This document shows, piece after piece, positions 1 to 9,862 of a stretch of DNA of 64,000 nt (within the stretch, counting starts at the first letter, position 1; every line of letters begins with the position of its first letter). Position numbers and translations under genes: made by a program. The stretch is taken from contig NSJL01000004.1 of the NCBI GenBank assembly GCA_002634385.1, positions 124,001 through 188,000 of the forward strand, written 5' to 3'. The notes below the pieces were generated by a model. It was not told the origin of the DNA, ran no database searches, and was given only the letters and a program-made list of their open reading frames with translations. Origin of the DNA: Nitrospira sp. Lineage in GTDB: Bacteria; Nitrospirota; Thermodesulfovibrionia; Thermodesulfovibrionales; Dissulfurispiraceae.

Positions 1-1688
1 ACGGTCTGACGGATCTTTTCCGCAAGCTCCATCGCGCCCTGCAGAGTGGTTTCCGGGGCGAAGAGGGTGAACTCCTCTCCCCCGTACCGTGCGAACATGT
101 CCGTCTTTCTGATGCTTTTCTCCACAATGTGCACCAGGGTCTTTAAAACGGCATCCCCCCTGTCGTGCCCGTAGGTGTCGTTCACCTTCTTGAAATGGTC
201 GATGTCGAACAGGAGCAGAGAGAGGGGGCGTCCGTACCTTTTTGCCCTCTCTACGCCCTCCTTCAGAGAGTCGAAGAACTTTCTCCGGTTATAGATATTC
301 GTCAGGGGATCCCTTTCCGCCAGTTCCCGCAGCCTCTCTTCAGCCTGGATGCGTTCGGTGATATCTTTCGTCGTGGAGACATAATGGGTGATGATCCCGC
401 GGCTGTCCCGTATGGGGGTAATGGTGTGTTCGTCGTAGAACAGCTCACCGTTTTTCTTCCTGTTGATAAACACGGCCCGGAAGACCCTTCCCGCGCGGAG
501 CTCGTCCCAGAGCTTCTTGTAGAACTGCGCGCCATGCTTCCCCGATTTGAGGATATTCGGGGTCTTCCCGATGGCCTCTTCCCTCGTATATCCGGTGGTC
601 GCCTCGAAGGCGGGATTCACGTATTCGATGATACCGTTCCTGTCGGTGATGACGATGCTGTCCGCCGTCCACTCCACGGCGGTAGAGAGCTTCCGCAGCT
701 CTTCCCCGACCCTTTTACGATCAGTGATATCCTCGGCAGAGCCCACAATGCTGATGATCCTCCCGTCATGCAGGAGGGGGACCGCACTGAAGGTAATTAT
801 CCTTTTCTTCCCGTCCTTGCGGACGATTTCCGCTTCGTACTGTGAGACGGTCATGCCGTGCACCGCTACGTTGATAAACTGCCGGGATATCTCAGGGAGG
901 GCATCGGGAGAGATCAGCAGGGAGAAATGCTTGCCGATCAGTTCTTCGGAGCTGTACCCGGTCATTTCGGAGGCACGGCGGTTCACACGGGTACATCTCC
1001 CCTCGAGATCGAGGACATAGAGGGCGTTGATGGCGTTTTCCATAATTTTCTCGAGAAACTCCTTGGACTCCCGGAGGGATTCCTCGATATGCCTCTGCCG
1101 GGTAATGTCCTTGATGGTCCCCATGGTGGCAATCTTCCCCTGGAAGGGGATAAGCCCGACCACCATATGTACGCGTATTCTGGTCTTTCCATCCTTATGC
1201 AACAGGCTGAATTCGTACTCATTGGGGACTTCCTCTCCCGCAAGCCGGTGCGCGTAGCGATACCGGACGATTTCGAGATCCTCCGGGGCTACCAGTCGCT
1301 GAAAGTCCATTCCGATGGTCTCCTCTACCGAATATCCCGCCATGGCGGCGAGGGACTTGTTGACGAAGCAGAGGCGGGAATCCTGTATGATGAAAATGCC
1401 GTCCTGCATATTCTCCACCAGGGTGCGGTACTTCTCTTCGGACTGGCGGAGGACCTCTTCGGCTCTCCGGGCCCTGACGAAATAGCGGGACAGCATGAAC
1501 CCGAAGGCGATCGAGACAAGGATGATCACGACTCTGAAATAGAGCTCGGACGGGGTCAGGGAGAAGAGCAGGATGTCGAGAAAGGACTGACCCGAGGAAA
1601 AGACAAGGAAGTCCAGGACCGCATTGAGCACCCAGGTGGAAAAGCCTGCCGCAACGGACAGGAGGATTATTTTTAGCTCGGTTTTCAT
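1..1688 (-). CDS. Multi-PAS GGDEF (diguanylate cyclase) membrane regulator, 3' end off window
   Basis: The frame read leftward from the ATG at 1688 stays open to the window edge, so the C-terminus is missing. The product begins with two hydrophobic segments (about residues 5-35 and 45-70), then three or four PAS domains, each opening with a block like EKYRTLVENMQDGIF and closing with a PAC-type 'DITxR/TKDITER' end. Near the edge comes a GGDEF domain: 'RDPLTNIYNRRKFFDSL', 'LLFDIDHFKKVNDTYGHDRG' and the active motif RYGGEEF. It should therefore make cyclic di-GMP in response to signals sensed by the PAS domains. The GGEEF signature is intact. The ligand cannot be told from sequence. It is divergent from nifJ, with about 260 bp between. 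Confidence 0.88.
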   Translation of the reverse strand, partial: MKTELKIILLSVAAGFSTWVLNAVLDFLVFSSGQSFLDILLFSLTPSELYFRVVIILVSIAFGFMLSRYFVRARRAEEVLRQSEEKYRTLVENMQDGIFIIQDSRLCFVNKSLAAMAGYSVEETIGMDFQRLVAPEDLEIVRYRYAHRLAGEEVPNEYEFSLLHKDGKTRIRVHMVVGLIPFQGKIATMGTIKDITRQRHIEESLRESKEFLEKIMENAINALYVLDLEGRCTRVNRRASEMTGYSSEELIGKHFSLLISPDALPEISRQFINVAVHGMTVSQYEAEIVRKDGKKRIITFSAVPLLHDGRIISIVGSAEDITDRKRVGEELRKLSTAVEWTADSIVITDRNGIIEYVNPAFEATTGYTREEAIGKTPNILKSGKHGAQFYKKLWDELRAGRVFRAVFINRKKNGELFYDEHTITPIRDSRGIITHYVSTTKDITERIQAEERLRELAERDPLTNIYNRRKFFDSLKEGVERAKRYGRPLSLLLFDIDHFKKVNDTYGHDRGDAVLKTLVHIVEKSIRKTDMFARYGGEEFTLFAPETTLQGAMELAEKIRQT

Positions 1689-1866
1689 CGGTACCGTTTC
1701 TCAGAGTCTTTCAGTCCTTTTTTGTATTATACCTGAGTATCCGTACCGGCAAAGGGAATTTTACCGGTGCGGGGAGCTGTCCCGGCACCTGCACCTGATT
1801 TCCATTCCCCCTGTTATCCTCTATAATTGAGGTATACGATCAGTGCCGGTGGTCAGTGCCGATGTT

Positions 1867-1892
1867 TGCCCTGCAATTTGGATAGCAGGGCA
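1867..1892 (+). promoter_or_regulatory. Leader hairpin upstream of nifJ
   Basis: The 258-bp gap 1689-1946 holds no gene. A perfect 8-bp stem (TGCCCTGC / GCAGGGCA) with a 10-nt loop lies about 55 nt before the nifJ start, and a TATAAT hexamer sits at 1822-1827 without an obvious -35. No T-run follows the hairpin, so it is not a classical terminator. It may act in mRNA stability or attenuation. Confidence 0.35.
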
Positions 1893-1946
1893 CTTCTCCT
1901 TTCGGCCGCTTATCGCTGACATCCATGACGGCAAAGGAGGATCCTC

Positions 1947-4900
1947 ATGGGAAGGAAGATCATAACGGTCGACGGCTGCACCGCGTGTGCCCATGTGGTA
2001 CATGCCACCAATGAAATCATCACCATCTATCCCATTACCCCTTCCACCCCCATCGCCCAGATCTGTGACGAGAAATCCGCGTCCGGTAAGGTGAACATAT
2101 GGGGGACCGTACCCCGGGTGAGCCAGATGCAGTCCGAGGCGGGGGTGGCAGGGGCGGTGCACGGATCTCTGACCACGGGTGCACTGGCGACCACGGTCTC
2201 TGCGTCCCAGGGGCTGCTGCTCATCATTCCCGTAATGTACAAGATCGCCGGGGAGCTTACCCCCACGGTGTTCCATGTCACTGCACGATCCCTCGCCTGC
2301 CAGGGGCTCTCCATTTTCGGGGACCATTCCGACGTGATGGCAGCACGTGCTACCGGATTTGCCCTGCTCTGTTCCCGGGACGTGCAGGAGGCCATGGATT
2401 TTGCGCTTATTGCACAGGCGGCGACCCTCGAGTCCAGGGTGCCTTTCATCCATTTCTTTGACGGTTTCAGGACCTCCCACGAGATCAGGAAGATCGAGGA
2501 ACTTACCTTCGACGATATGCGGGCGATGATCGACGACGACCTTGTCCTTGCACACCGGATGCGGGGGCTCACGCCGGACCGCCCTTCGATCCGCGGCACC
2601 GCCCAGGACCCCGACGTCTATTTCCAGGGAAGGGAGACGGTCAACAGGTTTTATAATGCCGCCCCCTCCATTGTACAGGGGGCGATGGACAGGTTTGCGG
2701 AAATCACAGGCCGGCGGTACCGGCTCTTCGACTATTACGGGCATCCCGAAGCGGAGCGCGTCGCCGTGGTGCTCGGCTCCGCAGGGGAGACGCTCCTCGT
2801 CGCCATCGACGAGCTGAATGCCCGGGGGGAAAAGCTCGGGCTGGTACAGGTCAGGCTCTACCGCCCCTTTTCCACAGAGGCCTTTGCGGAGGCGCTTCCC
2901 GCAAGCATCCGTGCCATCGCCGTGCTGGACCGCACCAAGGAGCCGGGGGCCATCGGAGAGCCCCTCTACCTCGATGTCCGTACCGCCATCGGTGAGGCCA
3001 TGGACAGGGGAGCAACACGGTTTCCCCACTATCCGAAGATCGTGGGGGGGCGCTACGGTCTCGGTTCGAAAGAGTTCACCCCCGCCATGGCGAAGGCGGT
3101 GTTCGACAATCTCGCGGAGGAGAGGCCCAGGAACCACTTCACCATCGGCATTGACGATGATGTGACCCACTCCAGCCTCCCCTTTGACGAATCCTTCCGT
3201 GTCGAGGGGCGCACCACCTACCGTGCGCTCTTCTACGGCCTCGGCGCCGACGGCACGGTGGGGGCCAATAAAGACGCCATCAAAATCATCGGCACCGAGA
3301 CGGACAACTTCGCCCAGGCATATTTTGTCTACGATTCGAAGAAGTCGGGCTCCGTCACCGTATCGCATCTTCGCTTCGGGGAGGAGAGGATACGAAACCC
3401 CTATCTCCTCCCCGACGCGAATTTCATCGCATGCCATAATCCCTCTTTCCTCGAGAGGCTCGATATGCTCTCCCAGGCTGCGGAGGGAGCGGTGTTCCTG
3501 CTTACCACTCCCTACGGAAAGGAGGAAGTATGGGATACGCTGCCGGTGGAGGTGCAGGAAAGGATCATCGAAAAGAAGATGAAATTTTATATCATCGACG
3601 CTTTTTCCATCGCCGATGAAATCGGTCTCGGGACAAAGATCAATATGATCATGCAGACCGCCTTCTTCGTCATTTCCGGGATTTTACCCCGGGAGCGGGC
3701 GGTGGCCTCGCTGAAGGACCAGATACAGAAGACGTACGGGAAAAAGGGACAGGCCGTGGTCGCCATGAACTTCGCTGCGGTGGACCGGGCGCTGGAGGGC
3801 ATTGCCGGGGTGGCGGTGCCCGGCAGGGTCACTGCGGAGAAGCGGCAGCGGCCCATGGTGCCGGAGAACGCCCCGGAATTCGTAAAGAAGGTAACCAGTG
3901 TCCTGATCGCCCGCAAGGGCAATACCCTTCCCGTATCCGCCATCCCCCACGACGGCACCTGGCCCACGGCGACCACCCAGTACGAGAAGAGGAATATCGG
4001 CGTTTATATCCCGATCTGGGAGCCCCGGATCTGCATCCAGTGCGCCCTCTGCTCCTTTGTCTGTCCCCATGCCACTATACGGCTGAACGCCTATGATCCC
4101 GCCCTGCTGAAGGACGCTCCCCCGGCCTTCAAATCCGCGGACGCAAAGGGGAAAGAACTGGAGGGACTGAAATTCACGGTCCAGGTGGCCCCCGAGGACT
4201 GCACCGGGTGCGGCTCCTGCGTGTATGTCTGTCCCGCCTATGCCAGGGACGCCGAAGGGAAAAAGATCCCCGACTTCAAGGCGATCAATATGCGTTTTCA
4301 GGAGGAGCACCGACACGAGGAGGTGGAGAACTATAACTTCTTCATGACGCTGCCCGAGCTGGATCCCTCCCGGTACAACCCCGCAACGGTGAAGGGAAGC
4401 CAGTTCCGGCGCTCCCTTTTCGAATACCACAGCGCCTGTGCCGGATGCGGGGAAACCCCGCATATACGGCTCCTCACCCAGCTTTTCGGCGACCGCCTGC
4501 TCATCGCCAACGCCACCGGCTGCTCCTCCATCTACAGCGCGAATCTCCCCACCACCGCCTATGCTGTCCGGCATGACGGGAGGGGACCTGCATGGTCCAA
4601 CTCTCTCTTCGAGGATAATGCCGAGTTCGGGTATGGAATGAGGCAGACAGTAGACTTTTTCTATGCCGAAAGCAGGGAGATGCTGGAGCGTTTCGAAAAG
4701 AATCCCTCCTATTCCGATATGCGGGAGCTTTTCGCTGCACTGCGTGACGCGGACCAGTCCACCCAGCAGGGCATCGAAGAGCAGCGCTCCCGCGTTGCGG
4801 CGTTGAAAGACCGGCTTGCAAAGGATCCATCTTCCGAAGCGAAACGCTTCCACTTTCTTGCCGACTACCTGGTAAAGAAATCGGTCTGGGCTATCGGCGG

Positions 4901-5552
4901 CGACGGATGGGCGTATGACATCGGCTACGGCGGGGTGGACCATGTCCTCTCCTCCGGTCTGGATATCAACCTCCTGGTCCTGGACAGCGAGGTCTACTCC
5001 AATACCGGCGGACAGACCTCCAAGGCAACGCCCATGCCTGCGGTGGCGCAGTTCGCAGCGGGGGGGAAACGGACCCCGAAGAAAAGCATCGGCATGATCA
5101 TGTCCACCTACGGCACCATCTACATCGCACAGATCGCCTTCGGGGCGAGTCCCGCCCAGGCGGTCAAGGCCCTCATAGAGGCCGAAGCGTACCACGGTCC
5201 CTCGCTGGTCATCGCCTATTCCACCTGCATTGCCCAGGGCATCGATATGAGCAAGGGGGTGGAGGCGCAGAAAAGGGCAGTTGCCTGCGGCCACTGGCCT
5301 CTCTACCGTTTCAATCCCGATCTCGAGAAGCAGGGAAAAAATCCCCTTATCATCGATAGCGGTGAGCCTACCCTCTCCTTCGAGGAATACGCTTCCCACG
5401 AAAACCGCTACCGGATGCTCCGGATGATAAACGAGGAACTGGCGGCGGAGCTGATGAAAAAAGCCGAGGCGGACGTACAGCGGAGGTGGAAGTACCTCCG
5501 GCACCTCGCGGAATGGAACCCGGAGGCGCAGGGTACGGAGAAGCAGGGCTAG
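1947..5552 (+). CDS. nifJ: Pyruvate:ferredoxin (flavodoxin) oxidoreductase, single-chain
   Basis: Catalyses CoA-dependent oxidation of pyruvate to acetyl-CoA and CO2, reducing ferredoxin or flavodoxin; reversible, cytoplasmic. The 1201-residue length matches the fused homodimeric family. In order: the N-terminal pyruvate-binding/transketolase-like part ('IITVDGCTACAHVVHATNE'), the gamma-like part, two 4Fe-4S motifs near residues 695 (CIQCALCSFVCP) and 752 (CTGCGSCVYVCP), and the C-terminal TPP-binding part with SACAGCGE, GGDGWAYDIGYGG and 'SEVYSNTGGQTSKATP'. The start is fixed by AAAGGAGG seven bases upstream. The lactate permease follows 36 bp later, probably co-transcribed. A long minus-strand frame across this gene is a composition shadow. 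Confidence 0.97.
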   Translation: MGRKIITVDGCTACAHVVHATNEIITIYPITPSTPIAQICDEKSASGKVNIWGTVPRVSQMQSEAGVAGAVHGSLTTGALATTVSASQGLLLIIPVMYKIAGELTPTVFHVTARSLACQGLSIFGDHSDVMAARATGFALLCSRDVQEAMDFALIAQAATLESRVPFIHFFDGFRTSHEIRKIEELTFDDMRAMIDDDLVLAHRMRGLTPDRPSIRGTAQDPDVYFQGRETVNRFYNAAPSIVQGAMDRFAEITGRRYRLFDYYGHPEAERVAVVLGSAGETLLVAIDELNARGEKLGLVQVRLYRPFSTEAFAEALPASIRAIAVLDRTKEPGAIGEPLYLDVRTAIGEAMDRGATRFPHYPKIVGGRYGLGSKEFTPAMAKAVFDNLAEERPRNHFTIGIDDDVTHSSLPFDESFRVEGRTTYRALFYGLGADGTVGANKDAIKIIGTETDNFAQAYFVYDSKKSGSVTVSHLRFGEERIRNPYLLPDANFIACHNPSFLERLDMLSQAAEGAVFLLTTPYGKEEVWDTLPVEVQERIIEKKMKFYIIDAFSIADEIGLGTKINMIMQTAFFVISGILPRERAVASLKDQIQKTYGKKGQAVVAMNFAAVDRALEGIAGVAVPGRVTAEKRQRPMVPENAPEFVKKVTSVLIARKGNTLPVSAIPHDGTWPTATTQYEKRNIGVYIPIWEPRICIQCALCSFVCPHATIRLNAYDPALLKDAPPAFKSADAKGKELEGLKFTVQVAPEDCTGCGSCVYVCPAYARDAEGKKIPDFKAINMRFQEEHRHEEVENYNFFMTLPELDPSRYNPATVKGSQFRRSLFEYHSACAGCGETPHIRLLTQLFGDRLLIANATGCSSIYSANLPTTAYAVRHDGRGPAWSNSLFEDNAEFGYGMRQTVDFFYAESREMLERFEKNPSYSDMRELFAALRDADQSTQQGIEEQRSRVAALKDRLAKDPSSEAKRFHFLADYLVKKSVWAIGGDGWAYDIGYGGVDHVLSSGLDINLLVLDSEVYSNTGGQTSKATPMPAVAQFAAGGKRTPKKSIGMIMSTYGTIYIAQIAFGASPAQAVKALIEAEAYHGPSLVIAYSTCIAQGIDMSKGVEAQKRAVACGHWPLYRFNPDLEKQGKNPLIIDSGEPTLSFEEYASHENRYRMLRMINEELAAELMKKAEADVQRRWKYLRHLAEWNPEAQGTEKQG

Positions 5553-5588
5553 GGGATATGCCGCAAAAAATTCCCCGGAGGAGGTGCA

Positions 5589-7352
5589 ATGCCCTGGAAT
5601 ATGGTAACGGACCCGCTGCATAATACGTTCCTTTCCGCTTTGCTGGCTCTCTTCCCCGTGGCGGTCCTGTTCTGGGCATTGGCCGTCAGGCGCATGAAAG
5701 GCCATGTTGCCGCCCTCACCGTCGTGGGTGCCACCCTGCTTACGGCGGTTTTCGGTTTCGGAATGCCCTTCATCCCGGCCTTGATGTCCCTGGTGTACGG
5801 CATGCTTTTCGGCCTTTTTCCCATTACCTGGATCGTCGTTACCGCGGTCTTTTTGTTCAGTATCACCGTGAGGACGAAGAGGATCGAGGTGGTGAAGAGC
5901 TCCATCGCCTCCCTCACCGGTGACCGCCGCCTCCAGGCCATTATCATTGCTTTCTCTTTCGGATCCTTCCTGGAGGGCGCGGCCGGCTTCGGCGCGCCGG
6001 TGGCGATTTCGTCGGCTATGCTGATAGGGCTGGGATTCGCTCCCCTTCAGGCCGCAGGCATATGCCTGCTGGCGAATACCGCTCCGGTGGCTTTCGGTGC
6101 CATCGGTATTCCCATCATCGTGGCGGGACAGGTCTCGGGCGTCAGCACCATGGCCATCAGCGGCCTGGTCGGTCTGAACCTGCTCTTCCTCTCCGCCGTC
6201 ATACCCTTTTATATCGTGGCGCTGATGGACGGCTGGAAGGGGGTGAAGGAAGTGTGGCCCGCGTTGCTGGTATGCGGTCTCTCTTTCGGCATCTCCCAAT
6301 GGTGGACCGCAGCCCGGCTCGGCCCTTTTTTGCCGGACATCATCGCCTCGCTGGTCTCCCTTACCCTGCTGGCCGGTCTCCTGAAATTCTGGAAGCCCCG
6401 CACCAGCGGGCAGTTTTCCCATGAGGCAACGGACAGCGGCAGGGAGTCTCCGCGCTATACGGGAGGACAGGTCTTCAGCGCATGGGCACCTTTCATGATA
6501 CTGACCCTCCTCGTCGCCGCCTGGGGGATCCCCTCTGTCAGGCAGACCCTCGATTCCCTTGCAACGGTGAGAGCCGAAATGCCCGGACTCCATAACAGGG
6601 TGGTGCAGGACGGTGTTCCCCTTCCGGCGGTGTTTACCTTCAACTATCCCGGTGCCGCAGGCACCGCCATCCTCCTCGCGGGTATTGCCTCCCTGCTCAT
6701 GCTCAGAGTGCCCTTTTCCGAAGGAGCCGCGATTTTTTTGCGGACCATAAAGACCATGCGGTTTCCCATCATCACGATTTCGAGTGTGCTGGGCTTCGCC
6801 TATCTTTCCAATTTCTCCGGTATTTCCGTAGCCCTGGGCAACGCCTTCGCCGGTACCGGGCCCCTCTTTCCCTTTTTCTCCCCCCTGATAGGCTGGCTGG
6901 GGGTCTTTATTACGGGGTCCGATACCTCTGCAAACGCCCTCTTCGGGAAACTGCAGGAAGTCACCGCCCTGCAGCTCGGAATGAACCCTGTCATTACCGT
7001 GGCGGCAAACAGCACGGGCGGGGTCGCCGCAAAAATGATCTCCCCCCAATCCATCGCGGTGGCCACGGCCGCGGTGGGTCTTGCGGGACACGAGGGAGAC
7101 ATCTTCCGCTTCACCCTCAAGCACTCCCTGTTCCTGGCGCTCGCAATAGGGATCATGACCTTGCTGCAGGCGTACGTATTCGCCTGGGTTGTTCCCCCCT
7201 ATGATGCGGGGGGTACGGCGGTTGCCGCGCAAGGAGTCCCGGGAGGAGCATCCCATTCTCCTGAGGGGGCTGCCTACCTGGGCATCATGGCGGTGCTTAT
7301 CGCTCTGATTGTCTTTCTGGGAAGACGGGCAGGGGAAAGGCCAAGACAGTGA
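5589..7352 (+). CDS. lldP: L-lactate permease (LctP/LldP family)
   Basis: Polytopic inner-membrane lactate/glycolate:H+ symporter of the lactate permease family, 587 residues with about 13-14 hydrophobic segments. Family signatures seen: GSFLEGAAGFGAPVAISSAM near residue 120, 'FSGISVALGNAFAGTGPLFP' and 'FITGSDTSANALFGKLQ' in the C-terminal half, and 'NSTGGVAAKMISPQSIAVAT'. A GGAGG site lies seven bases before the ATG. It lies directly behind nifJ, which suggests imported lactate feeds the pyruvate node, although no lactate dehydrogenase is encoded in the window. Confidence 0.95.
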   Translation: MPWNMVTDPLHNTFLSALLALFPVAVLFWALAVRRMKGHVAALTVVGATLLTAVFGFGMPFIPALMSLVYGMLFGLFPITWIVVTAVFLFSITVRTKRIEVVKSSIASLTGDRRLQAIIIAFSFGSFLEGAAGFGAPVAISSAMLIGLGFAPLQAAGICLLANTAPVAFGAIGIPIIVAGQVSGVSTMAISGLVGLNLLFLSAVIPFYIVALMDGWKGVKEVWPALLVCGLSFGISQWWTAARLGPFLPDIIASLVSLTLLAGLLKFWKPRTSGQFSHEATDSGRESPRYTGGQVFSAWAPFMILTLLVAAWGIPSVRQTLDSLATVRAEMPGLHNRVVQDGVPLPAVFTFNYPGAAGTAILLAGIASLLMLRVPFSEGAAIFLRTIKTMRFPIITISSVLGFAYLSNFSGISVALGNAFAGTGPLFPFFSPLIGWLGVFITGSDTSANALFGKLQEVTALQLGMNPVITVAANSTGGVAAKMISPQSIAVATAAVGLAGHEGDIFRFTLKHSLFLALAIGIMTLLQAYVFAWVVPPYDAGGTAVAAQGVPGGASHSPEGAAYLGIMAVLIALIVFLGRRAGERPRQ

Positions 7353-7397
7353 ACAGGAGAATACAGTGAACGGGAAAACACGGGGAGGTACAAGGGG

Positions 7398-8711
7398 ATG
7401 AAGGTGCTTACTGTCAATAATAGAGTGGTGAGCAAGCTCCTTAGGGAGTCGTACACCGTGGAGGACCTGGAGAGGGTCCGGGAATTTTTCGAAACCCGCA
7501 ATACCCTTCGGTTTTTCAGAAAGGGAAACGGCCTGTATGCGGCTCTGTCCACCGGGAAGGCGGAGTCGGTTTCGGGATATACCTATGCATGGGTGCGGGA
7601 TATCGTCATGGTAATGAATTATCTCAGGGAGCTCGGGCAGTACGATCTTGCCGTGGGGACCCTGCGCACCCTTCGCGACTATTTTTACAAGCACCGCTCA
7701 CGGTTCACCGATATGATAGAGGGAAAGGCCGACAGGAATATCCCCCGGCTCCGGCCCCATGTCCGCTTCAACAGCGAGACCCTGGAGGAGGTGGTGCAGA
7801 AATGGGCCCATGCGCAGAACGACGCCCTCGGTTATGCTCTCTGGATGGCCTTCCGGCTTGCCAATGAAGGAGCGTATCTGCCGGATGAGCGCGATGCCGC
7901 GGTGTATTCCCTTTTCCCCCCTTACTTCGATGCCATCGAATACTGGAGCGACAGGGACAGCGGACATTGGGAGGAGGACCGTAAGATAAACACATCCAGC
8001 ATCGGGGTAGTGGCGGCGGCGCTGGAAGAAATGGAAAAGTTCATTGAGGGGCGCCCCTCCGTGTCCTTCCGGTATGCGGGAAGGGAGGATCCCGCTGAAA
8101 GGGTCCGGCATCTTATCGAAAGGGGACGGGAGCATCTGCAGAGGACCCTCCCGTATGAGTCGCCGCCCTTGAGAAAGGAAGATGCGGCCCTCCTCTTCCT
8201 CGTGTATCCCCTCGAAACTGTTGTCGGGGAGCTGGCGGAGGAGGTTACCTCTGCCGTACGTTCCCGGCTGAAGGGCGATTACGGAATCAAAAGATACGAA
8301 GGCGACTCTTTCTTTTGCGCCGATTACACGAAGCTCTTCGGGGAGAAGGAGCGCACGGAGGATTTCAGTGACAGGATTGAAGAAAGGAACAGGGTGATGA
8401 AGCCCGGGACCGAAGCGCAGTGGTGCCTCTTCGATCCGGTTATTTCCGTCTATTACGGGAAACGATATCTGGCTACGGGGGAGGAGAGTCTCCTCGACCT
8501 GCAGACGTACCACTTCAACCGCTCCCTCGGGCAACTTACCCCGGAGGATTTTCCCCTCGGGGGAGGACAATGTCCGGAGTTGTATTTTATCGAAGACAGT
8601 TCCAAAGGCATCTACGTACCCAATGATCAGACCCCTCTGGCCTGGACGCAGGCCAATCTCGGGGTAGCCTTCAAGTATATGAGGATTTCCGCACTGCGCC
8701 GTACAGCATGA
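7398..8711 (+). CDS. GH15-like (glucoamylase / phosphorylase-kinase-alpha fold) protein
   Basis: 437 residues with the (alpha/alpha)6-barrel look of glycoside hydrolase family 15: 'YTYAWVRDIVMVMNYLRELG' near residue 58, 'KWAHAQNDALGYALWMAFRL' near 135, and a late 'WTQANLGVAFKYM' block. It lacks the N-terminal beta-sandwich of full bacterial glucoamylases and has no signal peptide, so it is probably a cytoplasmic alpha-glucan-related enzyme or a non-catalytic relative. I cannot place both catalytic glutamates. It lies 45 bp behind the permease on the same strand. A second GH15-like gene is at 35931-36989. Confidence 0.72.
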   Translation: MKVLTVNNRVVSKLLRESYTVEDLERVREFFETRNTLRFFRKGNGLYAALSTGKAESVSGYTYAWVRDIVMVMNYLRELGQYDLAVGTLRTLRDYFYKHRSRFTDMIEGKADRNIPRLRPHVRFNSETLEEVVQKWAHAQNDALGYALWMAFRLANEGAYLPDERDAAVYSLFPPYFDAIEYWSDRDSGHWEEDRKINTSSIGVVAAALEEMEKFIEGRPSVSFRYAGREDPAERVRHLIERGREHLQRTLPYESPPLRKEDAALLFLVYPLETVVGELAEEVTSAVRSRLKGDYGIKRYEGDSFFCADYTKLFGEKERTEDFSDRIEERNRVMKPGTEAQWCLFDPVISVYYGKRYLATGEESLLDLQTYHFNRSLGQLTPEDFPLGGGQCPELYFIEDSSKGIYVPNDQTPLAWTQANLGVAFKYMRISALRRTA

Positions 8712-9099
8712 GAGGAAATGAATTTGTTGATCGGCTTTCTCTGGATGCTGATGATAGGTATCCTTGCGATTGCTTCGCTGCGCTCCTAATGACAGAAGGA
8801 AAAGAGCTCACAATGACAAAAGGGAAGAACGCAATGACAGGGGAGTGATCCCTCTCTTCTGTCTCTCTCTTTTGTCTCTCTTCTGTCTTTTCCTGCCTCA
8901 CCTACTGCTTCTCTTCTGCCGTATCTGCTGTCGTATCTGCTGCCTCACCTTGTCTTTCTCTGTCTCTCCTCCTGTCTTTGCCTCTCCCCTTTGCTTCCGC
9001 GCATGAAAATGGTAAGATAGTTTCTGTTTTCTCAGGAGCCTGATCATCCGCGAGGGATTGCCATTGCCTGTTCAATCTATTACTTGTCAAGGAGGCGCA
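8712..9099. other. Intergenic region with pyrimidine-rich tract
   Basis: No convincing gene. It contains a short dispersed repeat (8766-8794, listed separately) and a strongly biased tract at about 8845-8995 made of CTCTTCTGTCT-like units on the plus strand (GA-rich on the minus strand). A short open frame over the tract has low-complexity composition and no start signal, so I do not call it. Confidence 0.6.
8766..8794 (-). repeat. Short dispersed palindromic repeat, copy 1
   Basis: Read on the minus strand this is TGTCATTAGGAGCGCAGCG followed by AAGCAATCGC. It closely matches the element at 28202-28228. It belongs to the widespread 'TGTCATTGCGAGCGAAGCGAAGCAATC' type of intergenic repeat that I know from Deltaproteobacteria and Nitrospirota. 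Both copies here are intergenic. Confidence 0.6.
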
Positions 9100-9675
9100 A
9101 TGAAGAGCGTAAAAGGAACACAGACGGAGAAAAATCTTCTGGCTGCATTTGCAGGAGAGTCGCAGGCACGCAACCGGTATACCTATTTTGCATCGGCGGC
9201 CAAGAAAGAGGGATACGAGCAGATTTCCGCGATATTCACCGAGACGGCGGAAAACGAGAAGGAGCACGCCAAGAGGTTCTTCAAGTTTCTCGAGGGAGGG
9301 GACGTCGAAGTAGTAGCGACCTTTCCCGCGGGGGTGATCGGCGCCACAGTGGTAAATCTCGCAGCGGCTGCGGCGGGGGAGAATCATGAGCATACGGCAT
9401 TGTACCCTGAATTCGCCCGGATCGCCGATGCAGAGGGCTTCCCCGAGATCGCGACGGTTTTCCGTCATATTGCGGAAGTGGAAAAACACCATGAGAAGCG
9501 GTATAGGAAGTTGATCGGGAATCTCGAAAAAGACAGGGTGTTCCGTCGCAGTGAGGTCCAGAGCTGGAAATGCAGGAACTGCGGCTATGTTCACCAGGGA
9601 ACGGACGCCCCTGAAAAGTGTCCCGCGTGCGACCACCCGAAGGCGCACTATGAGCTGCTCGCTGAGAATTATTAG
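9100..9675 (+). CDS. rbr: Rubrerythrin
   Basis: Non-heme diiron peroxidase of anaerobes that reduces hydrogen peroxide using electrons from its own rubredoxin centre; cytoplasmic. 191 residues: an N-terminal ferritin-like four-helix domain with E-x6-Y and ExxH metal motifs ('[18 protein letters not shown]', [24 protein letters not shown]) and a C-terminal rubredoxin domain with CRNCGYVH and CPACDHPK. I chose the ATG at 9100 because AAGGAGG precedes it and the family start [13 protein letters not shown] follows; an ATG 42 bases upstream has no ribosome site. Monocistronic. Confidence 0.95.
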   Translation: MKSVKGTQTEKNLLAAFAGESQARNRYTYFASAAKKEGYEQISAIFTETAENEKEHAKRFFKFLEGGDVEVVATFPAGVIGATVVNLAAAAAGENHEHTALYPEFARIADAEGFPEIATVFRHIAEVEKHHEKRYRKLIGNLEKDRVFRRSEVQSWKCRNCGYVHQGTDAPEKCPACDHPKAHYELLAENY

Positions 9676-9696
9676 GTACACGAAATAGAGGGTTTT

Positions 9697-9728
9697 GCGG
9701 ACAGTCCGATTGCTACCGGCCTGTCCGC
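9697..9728 (+). terminator. Possible terminator hairpin after rubrerythrin
   Basis: Perfect 8-bp stem GCGGACAG / CTGTCCGC with a 16-nt loop, 21 bases after the rubrerythrin stop. It is followed by a pyrimidine stretch rather than a clean T-run, so termination strength is uncertain. Confidence 0.35.
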
Positions 9729-9862
9729 TCCCTCCTCTTGAAACCGTTTATCGCCTGTCAAGCCTCTTTCCCCCCTGTACAGCCTTTTCAAAACCGGTTA
9801 TACTCCAAACAAGAAGTCTTGCCTGTGGCACAGTCGCCGTAGTGCACAGGGATGAGGGAGAT

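Noticed and set aside
1821-3437. 538-residue minus-strand frame opposite the start of nifJ
   Set aside because: Antisense to conserved nifJ coding sequence; biased composition and no motif.
3684-7694. 1336-residue minus-strand open frame opposite nifJ and lldP
   Set aside because: Composition shadow: no domain, Gly/His/Arg-rich low-complexity sequence, and it runs antisense to two clearly real genes.
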